Shown: piece after piece, positions 29,405-36,168 of the stretch
How the letters are laid out: each line of letters begins with the position of its first letter
Position numbering within the stretch: position 1 is the first letter of the stretch
NCBI GenBank assembly: GCA_013115135.1
Contig: JABANP010000525.1
Coordinates: 1 to 36,168, forward strand
Source of the DNA: Perkinsus olseni
Taxonomy: Eukaryota; Perkinsozoa; Perkinsida; Perkinsidae
Direction of reading: 5' to 3'
Length of the DNA: 36,168 nucleotides
The notes under the pieces: model-generated
What the model was told of the DNA's origin: nothing
The model's input: only the letters and a program-made list of their open reading frames with translations
Database searches by the model: none
Made by a program: the position numbers and the translations under genes

Positions 29405-30306
29405 TCACTCGACCGGTCTATGGCCCTCGCTAGTGTCACCGTCATTGGCCTTGAAGTAGAGGGAGATACTGAGGAGGCCTAGCATGCCCATATAGACGCC
29501 GACGACGACGTAGAGGAAGGTCAGGTGCATGAGGGCTATCGAGGCCTGACACCACAGAGCTACGGTGATTGAGAATCTAAGGTCGACCATAGCACATGAC
29601 AAATTTCATCCTTACCTGGAACACGTAAAAGAAGCCCCTACCCCAGAGCTGAGTGAGGAAATGGGCGTACTCGTGGATTTTCTGTTGGACTTCGTACCTG
29701 CTGGGAAGACGTCATAGAGTACGGCTGAGCTCGAAGACTTGTGAAGATATTTGGGGTCGGCTTCCAGTAGGCACGTAACAACACCGAAAACAGTCTGATA
29801 GGCATTCAGTAGGTAGATGACGGGAGCATGGATCGCCTGTGCTGGTGACAGGACCTGGTGACACGGGTGTTGTGAGGTGGGGCGAGCCTCCCTCACCCTA
29901 CGTTGAGGGCGCCGGTGATCGTCACAGCAAGACCTCCAAGGAATGCTAGTAGCCTGAGACTGTCGGGTCCAGCATGGATGTAGTCGTCAATCGCGTTGGC
30001 TGCGGCAGAGACACGGTCGCTGAGAACAGCAACGGCCCAGTAGTTCAGACTAAGCGCTATTGGTAAGGCCTACCTGGCTACTCTGAAGCCTCTAGTGGCC
30101 ATCTCACTGGCAAAGACCGAACCGATCAAAGGTTGATTAACTTGCACCTGAGACTGATGGCGATGATGTCGCATGTGAAGTGCCCGGCGCACCTCATCAT
30201 CATGAGGAGTATCGTGGTGAGTGGTCACCGGCTTTGAGGCCATGGAGATCATAGACAGCGGTATGGGAGAAGACACGGTGAAAGGGCTCTCGTTCACTCT
30301 AGGCAT
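29405..30306 (-). CDS. Four-segment membrane protein resembling the COPI-associated (TVP15-type) family, five exons
   Basis: Exons in transcription order are 30306-30074, 30049-29902, 29836-29739, 29697-29616 and 29545-29405, giving 233 residues with all phases consistent. After a polar His-rich N-terminal region come hydrophobic segments LRLLAFLGGLAVTITGALN, APVIYLLNAYQTVFGVVTCL, then HFLTQLWGRGFFYVFQ and a double segment LMHLTFLYVVVGVYMGMLGL. The pattern of a first segment, an acidic E after the second, GRGxFYxF, and a glycine-rich last segment is that of COPI-associated proteins of Golgi membranes (Pfam COPI_assoc); I rate this as a resemblance. The first intron is only 24 nt (30050-30073). 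The third donor is a weak GTCTTC. The start is the ATG MPRVNESPF. Confidence 0.6.
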
Positions 30307-30476
30307 GGTAGGGCACTGCGAAGCCTCAGGGGATCCCGTGGTGACCTCCTCGTAACGCAACACACCGCTTCGACACGACTGGGTTGCGAAGATAGACGTG
30401 GAAGCTTCCCGCCAGTGACACCTGCATATGAAAGATTCTTGGGCAAATTACGGTAACAAATAGCAGTGCCTATCGA

Positions 30477-31199
30477 TTAATCGCACTGGCAAGGAAGGTT
30501 AGTTGACGAGCAAACACTTGGAGTTGACCAATATTTGCAGTAACTTCCTTCGTAGGTGGAGTCACAGAAAGCATCACATTTCAGGACCGACGGCTCCGAA
30601 GTGGTGAAGCTCATGGTGGGAGAGGCCGTCGACGGCGGCGGGTGGGCTGTAGTCTGCCCACATGAACAGAGAATGTCAGTACCCGAGCAAACACTGGGAA
30701 CTTGCCAGTACTTGCAGAAGCTACCACTACTCATCTGGTCGCAATAAGCATCACATGTAGCATTATCGATGCTGGTCGTACTCACTTCAGTGGTCGTACT
30801 GGCACCGGTAGTCGTACTGGCTCCGGTAGTCGTACTGGCACCGGTAGTCGTACTGGCACCGGTAGTCGTACTGGCACCGGTAGTCGTACTGGCACCGGTG
30901 GTCGTGGAAGATGGAGTCGACGTTCTCACCACGGGGGTAGTCGATGTGACAGGCGCCTCGCACGAACAAGGAATGTCGGTCCCCGAACAGACTTGAGGGT
31001 AAAGCCAAGTCTTGCAGTAACTGCCCTTATAGAACGAGTCACACATAGCATTAGCAGCCCTACAGTCACCGGGACTGGTCGTGGAAGTAGTAGACGGTGC
31101 GCGATTAGTGCTAGTGGCAGAGGTGGTACTGATAGTGTGGGTAGATGTGGACCTTTCAGCGGTAGTAGTGCTGGTGCTAGTAGTGCTACTGATAGTGGT
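30477..31199 (-). pseudogene. Thr-rich protein with three six-cysteine modules, 5' part cut off by a LINE
   Basis: The frame begins at the LINE junction with Thr/Ser codons, then has three copies of a ~33-residue module. Examples are CDSFYKGSYCKTWLYPQVCS, CDQMSSGSFCKYWQVPSVCS and CDSTYEGSYCKYWSTPSVCS, each ending TxxxCxC. Modules one and two are joined by a Thr/Gly/Ala/Ser repeat (GASTTT units), and the last module ends the protein. This looks like an extracellular cell-wall or mucin-like protein with small disulfide-bonded domains. The upstream part, with any signal peptide, lies beyond the LINE and outside the window. I do not recognise the module as a named family. Confidence 0.65.
30793..30900 (-). 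repeat. 18-bp tandem repeat, six copies, encoding a Thr/Gly/Ala/Ser linker
   Basis: Unit GTCGTACTGGCACCGGTA, nearly identical in all six copies. On the - strand it encodes six residues of the GASTTT type. Confidence 0.9.
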
Positions 31200-31242
31200 A
31201 GTTTTGTTTTGTTTTGTTAGTGAGGCTCTAGTGCGATATTTC

Positions 31243-31286
31243 CTGCCAATCGGCAGTATGACCGCTCGCCTCGCACCCGTGGGTGC
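31243..31286 (-). other. Tandem hairpins in the 3' UTR of the second LINE
   Basis: CTGCCAATCGGCAG (31243-31256) has a 5-bp stem. GCACCCGTGGGTGC (31273-31286) has a 5-6 bp stem. Order and place match the first LINE's hairpins, while the stem bases differ. Confidence 0.55.
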
Positions 31287-31307
31287 TAGGTGATCAAATG
31301 CTCCCTC

Positions 31308-32096
31308 TCAGTGCCTCCGGGCCTGGCCTCCCCCCGAGGACCAGTCCGGTGCCACGAGACGTAGGAACTTGATCATCTTCCAGAAGCCGTCTCCACAGAT
31401 ACTCTCTCGAATCAGCCTCATCCCTTGCACTGTGGGTGTGTCCCTGGACCATCTCCCATCGGGGATCCGCCTCCGGAAGGCGGCCCACCTCGCCTTTCTC
31501 ATTTCTCGAGACTCGCACCAGCACCAATGAACCAATGTCTCCTTGTGCTTGCCACAATGCCTACAGGTCATTGGCTGGTTTCCGTACTCCTTGCTTCTTC
31601 CCCTATAGCCCCTGGTATTGCTGTGGTAGCTCAGCAGCTCCCAAACCTTCCTCCTGGGGCCTCTCCTAGCCCTTAAACACCTCCTAGTTATGGTCTTCAG
31701 TTGCTCCCGGCCGTACGTAAGGCCAATCCTATTGCACGCTAAGCCTCTGGCCTTTTTCTCCCATCTCTCTTCCAGCTCAACCTCCGCTCTTTGTCGGATC
31801 TCCCTCGCAGTGAAGTCGCCGGGGGCTGGCACTGAGCAGGTGCGTACGTTCCCTGCCTCTCCCCTCCGGCCAATGGATGCCGCTAGATCTGAGGCTTCAT
31901 TCCCTGGATCCCCTGCATGCCCTCGCGTCCATGCAATGCATACCGTTATGCTGGCCGCCGTCAGCTCTTCCACGAGGGATCTTATCGACCTTATCAGCTC
32001 CGTCTCCTTGCTACCACCTATCGATTGGATGGCAGACCTCGAATCCAAGCAGATCTTGATGGCCTTTACTCCGTCTCCCCTCTCCTCCTTGATCAA
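31308..32096 (-). pseudogene. LINE RNase H (second half) and C-terminal zinc motif, out of frame with the RT
   Basis: Begins after an in-frame TAG with ICLDSRSAIQSI, then WTRGHAGDPGNEASDLAA, which supplies later RNase H acidic residues. It then has CRHCGKHKETLVHWCWC and a C-terminus (KFLRLVAPDW) matching the first LINE (RFLRMVAPSW). The first RNase H motif (YYSDGS) is in the preceding frame. A one- or two-base indel near 32060-32095 separates them. Confidence 0.8.
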
Positions 32097-35064
32097 CTAC
32101 TTCCTTGCTCCACTGGAGGGCTTTCAAAACTCCCAATTGCTCCGCCTGGCATATGTTTGCCGGACCGTCTATTTTGAACGGTCTGAAATCCTCTAGCCAG
32201 CCCGGTGCGTCGTACTTGTTATGTCTGACCTTAACGACAGCCGAGCCCACCTCCATCCTGGTTTTGCTCAACGCTAGCAGTGAGCCATCACTATAGTAAG
32301 TGAGAGTGCCGGGGGTTCCCTCATCGCGATCGATCCCTTCTGGTGCCAGCCGAAGATCCCTCGGTGGGTCCCAATCCCTCCCAATGTGGCGCTCTTTCGG
32401 GCCTTCAGGGTTCGAGACCCCCCATTTCTTCAGAAGTTTGGCGATCCAACCCGGACATTCCGTGTCGTTGGTGTGCAGCCAGTATTTGGCTGTCCTACGT
32501 CTGGCTTCCCACCATATGGGGCGGGCTACAGTGGATGCCACTTTCGCCATGAGCTCCGTGGGAGTTGCCCTAACACATCCCATCAACATTCGTCCAAGAC
32601 AGGCCTCCAGTCTTGTACATTTATCCTGAAACCATTTAAGATCCGAAGCCGGTGCCCATATCTCCACCGAGTAGAGCAGGGTTGATACCACCGATTGCTT
32701 CCACGTCTTCAGGAGTACCTCAGGGCTTGCTCCCCAGTCGGCCCCCGCCAGTCGTCTGCACCTCGCCACTAACGCTCCCGCCTTTGTCAGGGCCCTGCTG
32801 GCGTGGTTTCTCCAGTTTTTGGAAATCCATACCCCCAGCCATTTCATTTCCCTCTTCAGGTGTACCACTTCCTCTGGTCGTTCCCTGCTGAGCTCCTCTC
32901 GGAGGAGCTCCTCCGTATCGTCCGTTAAGCACAGTATCTCGTGCTTTTCTGGATCGGTTGCCATGTCAGCCCTTCTCGCCCACGACTCGACCGAATCGGT
33001 CGACTGTGAGATCCCTCTGGACAGAGTTACTACATCCAGTGCCCGGATTATCGCCAGGGCGTCGTCAGCGAATATCCTAGGCTCCACTGTGAGAACCAGT
33101 CTCCCTCCTGCGCGAACCTCGTGGCGTAAGGATTTCTCCAGACTATACGTCCCTATGCTGAAGATACATGGTGAGAGGGATCCCCCCTGCGTGATGCCCC
33201 TCGTTCTCACTCTGCTGGACCCGTCCAGGACCACCTTGTTATCGGCCAGGTAGCTCTCTATGAACTCTCCCCAGGCCGCTGATGATGTTGCCTTGATCAC
33301 CGACTCCTTCAAGTGGGCATGTGACACGTGGTCGAAAGCCGATTTCAGATCCCAGGTGCATAGGGCCGTCTTGAGCCCATCCTTGTCCTTGTTATGTACT
33401 ACTCTGGCCACGGCTTCCAGTGCCGTGGAGCAGCTGCGAGACCTCGTGAACCCATGGACTCCTCTTGGCGGTGTCGTCCGAGCGGATATGCGGTTCTTCA
33501 GTAGAACCTCTATCGCTTTAGCCGTTGTTGCCGTGAGGGATACTGGCCGGACTGCCCGAGGGCCTACCCCTCGTCCTTTATCCAATAACACCCAGTCTGC
33601 CCTTTTAAAGGGCATTGGGTGGTGCCCCCAATCTAGGCAGGACTCGACAAGCTTCGTGAACTGGATCCTCCAGCGGCATTCCGGATGCTCCATAGCTCTA
33701 ACCACATGCTCGTAGGACGCCCCATCCCACCCCGGAGCTTTATTGCGTTTTCCCTTGATTTGCTTGAGCATCCTTTCCAGTTCCGCAGCTTGAATCTCCC
33801 CTCCCAATGGTCCTAGAAGGGATGGGCATCTAGTCCTGACCACTGTGGTGCTCGGCCTGTTGTCCTCTCCTATATAGTAGGAGAGTACAGCTTCCTTGTC
33901 GTATTCGGTCCTGGGCGTGTGCTTGTACTTGAGGAATTTGCTCGCCTCTCGTTCCGTGATTTCCGACATCCCCCTTTTGAAGCCCTGCCCCTTCGCTCTT
34001 GCGATTGCCTTGTTGTAGTCCTTGCGGGCTTGTTTCGCCTGCTCTCTGGCGCCCGCATCCGGCGCTCCCGTCCGGTGGGCCACCCTTAAGGATCTCTGTG
34101 CCTTCTTCAGTTTCTTCCGAAGCTGGTCCAACTCCCTAGTCCACCAGCTGGCCGTTGGGCGAGTTTTGCCCGCGGCTTTATTCTTCGGCGTCGAGACGAC
34201 TAGAGCTTTTCTAAGAGAGCTCATCAGCTTCTCCGCCCAGTCATCTATATCCTTGGTGGAAGACACCTTGGGTGTCAGAATTGGCACTTTCCCAATGCTC
34301 TTATCAAATACCTCCCAGTTGGTTTTCCTGGGGTCCCTGCGAGACTTGGCCTTCCGTTGCTGGCCCATTGTCCTGAAGGTAGCGAGGATTCCTCGATGGT
34401 CCCCTATTGTGTCCGTCATCTCTGTTTTCACCCAGTGCAATCCCCTCGAGGCTACCATGTCAATGTAGCTCGGCGACCTCGTTGGGTCATAGGGGATGAA
34501 AGATGGTCCCGCTCCCACATCATTAACCGACAGTAGGGAATTCTCCAAGAGGAAGAATTCCAGGTCCTGGCCTCGCCTCCACTTCCCATCCGGGTCACTT
34601 CCTGTGAAGGTGTCGGGCGACCAAAGGCCCGAGCTCGCGTTCGTGTCCCCTCCCAGTATGAGGATTTCCTCTAGATCATCCGCGATCGCCTGGTCTAGAC
34701 CCCTTATAGTTTCCGCCATGGGAATCAGTTTGTCAGCGTAGAGGCTAACAAATTTGGACCTCCAATTGTCCGTGCTGGCATGCACCACTGCTATGTCCTC
34801 TGGCTGTTGCTGGACTTGGGTGATCCTGCAATGGCGAGGTATCAAGATTGCTGCTCTACATAACTCTCTGGCCCCTGGGTTCGGAGCTCTCGGGTTTCTG
34901 GCCGATCTAATTACCGTGAAACCATTATAGGTATCCTGGGTCATGAGATGTCGTGGGCACTCTTGTAGTAGAATGACCACGTCCTTCAATCCTTTGTCTA
35001 CGATATTACACTTGAACCAGTCCTCTAAAACCCCCATACTCTTACCTACATTGATCGATGCCAC
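32011..35064 (-). CDS. LINE endonuclease and reverse transcriptase frame
   Basis: Numbered from a GTG at 35064, though the frame is open further upstream to about 35170. The APE-type endonuclease has SINVGKS, ILLQECPRH, GGDTNASSGLWSP and IGDHRGIL. The reverse transcriptase has the WDLKSAFDHVSH, TQGGSLSPCIF and FADDALAII motifs. It continues to the first RNase H motif YYSDGS and AEQLGVLKAL, then loses the homology and ends in an unrelated tail (HPIDRW). About 1017 residues as read. In the first LINE the same domains are in one frame with the gag-like part. Confidence 0.85.
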   Translation of the reverse strand: MASINVGKSMGVLEDWFKCNIVDKGLKDVVILLQECPRHLMTQDTYNGFTVIRSARNPRAPNPGARELCRAAILIPRHCRITQVQQQPEDIAVVHASTDNWRSKFVSLYADKLIPMAETIRGLDQAIADDLEEILILGGDTNASSGLWSPDTFTGSDPDGKWRRGQDLEFFLLENSLLSVNDVGAGPSFIPYDPTRSPSYIDMVASRGLHWVKTEMTDTIGDHRGILATFRTMGQQRKAKSRRDPRKTNWEVFDKSIGKVPILTPKVSSTKDIDDWAEKLMSSLRKALVVSTPKNKAAGKTRPTASWWTRELDQLRKKLKKAQRSLRVAHRTGAPDAGAREQAKQARKDYNKAIARAKGQGFKRGMSEITEREASKFLKYKHTPRTEYDKEAVLSYYIGEDNRPSTTVVRTRCPSLLGPLGGEIQAAELERMLKQIKGKRNKAPGWDGASYEHVVRAMEHPECRWRIQFTKLVESCLDWGHHPMPFKRADWVLLDKGRGVGPRAVRPVSLTATTAKAIEVLLKNRISARTTPPRGVHGFTRSRSCSTALEAVARVVHNKDKDGLKTALCTWDLKSAFDHVSHAHLKESVIKATSSAAWGEFIESYLADNKVVLDGSSRVRTRGITQGGSLSPCIFSIGTYSLEKSLRHEVRAGGRLVLTVEPRIFADDALAIIRALDVVTLSRGISQSTDSVESWARRADMATDPEKHEILCLTDDTEELLREELSRERPEEVVHLKREMKWLGVWISKNWRNHASRALTKAGALVARCRRLAGADWGASPEVLLKTWKQSVVSTLLYSVEIWAPASDLKWFQDKCTRLEACLGRMLMGCVRATPTELMAKVASTVARPIWWEARRRTAKYWLHTNDTECPGWIAKLLKKWGVSNPEGPKERHIGRDWDPPRDLRLAPEGIDRDEGTPGTLTYYSDGSLLALSKTRMEVGSAVVKVRHNKYDAPGWLEDFRPFKIDGPANICQAEQLGVLKALQWSKEVVDQGGEGRRSKGHQDLLGFEVCHPIDRW

Positions 35065-35129
35065 TGTAAGGTAAGTGTCTCCGGCAGCCTCTCTGGGGTT
35101 AGTAACTGGGCTGCCGTCGATTGGGGTGA

Positions 35130-36168
35130 TCAGTGTGAGCGTCCGGCCTCTCTCTGGCCGGATGAAAACCCATTATTGCTCAGTCCCATCTTCCAGTCGT
35201 CACCCAGGCCGCCAAGGGGGGTTGCGTTCACTAGTGAAGAACCCACTGTACCCTGACTTTCCACCACAGAGCAGTACTCCGAAGATGCATCTGCTTCTGA
35301 TGGCGCAGTGTCCGCCCAGTCGAATCTTGCTGCAGGTAGCGCACCCACTGCAGGGAGTGGGGATTCCATCCTGAGTGTAGCGCCCCTGCGGTTGGCCCCT
35401 ACGGTATGTCCTCTGGGTTCTGGTCGTTCCTTCCTGCAATTCCCCTCCAAGGCTGAATGCCCCGTAGCGTTACATATCGAACATACACGGTGAATGCCCC
35501 TGAAGCCTCTCACCTCCGGGCATTCCCGTACCTGATGCTTCTTGCCACAGTTGATACACTGTGGGCTTGCCGTACACTGATCTCCCACCACCGGGTGTAG
35601 CTTGCCGCAGCGGTAACACAGTGGGTTAGGGGACATTTTTGATATCCTGTAGGATCTTAGTCCGATAAAGACCTTACCCACCTTCAACACCCCTTGAAGA
35701 TCCGTCCTAGGACCTTTAATTATATAGGCCCCGCTCCTCGTCCTGCGGCTAACTCCCACTCTGGAGAGGTCTAGCCCGTTTTTGGACAACAGTTGTTGCT
35801 CCAATTCGTCCTTGCCCAGCTGGAGGTCTTGTGGTGTTGCGATCCTCAAGACCAACTCATCCTTGGCCACGAATTTTGTGACGAGCGCTCCCCTCGTTTG
35901 CTGCTGGATAGCTGCCCTAATTTTAGTGCTTTCCCTATCATCTGGCACCAGCACTCCTAAGCCTCCCCTCGTAGGGAAAGTGTTCAGTACCCTGGTTTTG
36001 CTCAAAATAGGGCTGATTATCTCCCTCAAACCCTCTAGTTCCACTTCCGTCAGTCTCATCCACGAGCCGTTCTCCAGGATTTTGTCTGTGGTAGTGACTG
36101 CAATGACTCCAGGGTTCGGTTTCCCCTGTGCCGTTGCTTTACCCGTTGTGACCCTATGCCCCGGTGAG
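35130..36168 (-). CDS. LINE gag-like part with CCHC zinc knuckles, 5' partial
   Basis: The frame is open to the right edge of the window. GVIAVTTTDKILENGSW and RGGLGVLVPDDRESTKI align with matching segments of the first LINE. Zinc knuckles CYRCGKLH, CINCGKKH and CSICNATGH follow. It stops at 35130 and overlaps the endonuclease frame, which lies at -1, by about 40 nt. Such proteins bind the element's RNA. Confidence 0.8.
   Translation of the reverse strand, partial: SPGHRVTTGKATAQGKPNPGVIAVTTTDKILENGSWMRLTEVELEGLREIISPILSKTRVLNTFPTRGGLGVLVPDDRESTKIRAAIQQQTRGALVTKFVAKDELVLRIATPQDLQLGKDELEQQLLSKNGLDLSRVGVSRRTRSGAYIIKGPRTDLQGVLKVGKVFIGLRSYRISKMSPNPLCYRCGKLHPVVGDQCTASPQCINCGKKHQVRECPEVRGFRGIHRVCSICNATGHSALEGNCRKERPEPRGHTVGANRRGATLRMESPLPAVGALPAARFDWADTAPSEADASSEYCSVVESQGTVGSSLVNATPLGGLGDDWKMGLSNNGFSSGQREAGRSH
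35142..35162 (-). other. 7-bp GC-rich hairpin in the overlap of two LINE frames
   Basis: TCCGGCC and GGCCGGA pair around a 7-nt loop. It lies just 3' of GGGTTTTCA and just before the stop of the gag-like frame, where the next frame is at -1. The heptamer is not a canonical slippery site in the needed register. Confidence 0.5.

Larger units (their letters stand above)
31202..36168 (-). mobile_element. Second LINE, related to the first, 5' end outside the window
   Basis: Same domain order and clear similarity in every block to the LINE at 7074-12627. The 3' end has tail CAAAACAAAACAAAAC joined to Thr codons of the six-cysteine gene. Two frame changes separate the gag-like part, the endonuclease-RT part and the RNase H end. 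The first may be natural; the second, inside RNase H, looks like damage. Confidence 0.88.

Noticed and set aside
30702..31220. Gly/Arg/Thr-rich + strand frame
   Set aside because: Antisense reading of the 18-bp linker repeat and six-cysteine modules.

Overview
The window is nuclear DNA of a eukaryote, almost certainly a protist. Genes are split by short GT-AG introns (mostly 40-115 nt), bacterial-type operons and Shine-Dalgarno sites are absent, and much of the DNA is transposon. The mix of trinucleotide-rich, AT-rich genes with GC-richer secreted or mucin-like genes would fit an alveolate such as Perkinsus; that is inference, not something the sequence proves. Exon structures below come from reading frames, splice consensus and phase compatibility by eye.

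Region 1 (1-7073, + strand) is gene-like and full of microsatellites. It holds a small protein of unknown role (113-770), an RluA-family RNA pseudouridine synthase in seven exons (1990-4037), and a TPR plus SET-type protein in six exons (4359-7133). The last exon of that gene runs into an (AGT)n tract where a retrotransposon begins.

Region 2 (7074-12627, - strand) is a LINE with one uninterrupted reading frame for CCHC fingers, endonuclease, reverse transcriptase and RNase H. Both flanks are AGT/ACT microsatellite.

Region 3 (12628-23170) is a secreted-type beta-propeller plus Thr-rich (mucin-like) gene on the - strand, interrupted by a 9.0-kb DNA transposon (12922-21936). That transposon has 55-bp identical terminal inverted repeats and a GTGT target duplication. 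It carries a six-exon Mutator-like transposase gene (+). Just inside its left end sits a second 2.8-kb DNA transposon (12968-15760) with 130-bp inverted repeats and a 743-residue transposase-like protein of a superfamily I could not assign.

Region 4 (23.2-31.2 kb) is GC-richer host DNA: two secreted-protein genes overlapping tail to tail, a five-exon unknown gene, a small membrane protein, a multi-exon secreted gene, a five-exon membrane protein resembling the COPI-associated family, and a Thr-rich protein with three six-cysteine modules.

Region 5 (31202-36168, - strand) is a second, related LINE running off the window. It is inserted in the Thr-rich part of the six-cysteine gene in the same orientation relative to Thr codons as the first LINE. 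It has two frame breaks.

The most interesting theme is a related LINE lineage that twice sits with its 3' end joined to ACT (Thr-codon) repeats, so that mucin-like genes and microsatellites appear to be its landing sites, and a DNA transposon that also landed in such a repeat.
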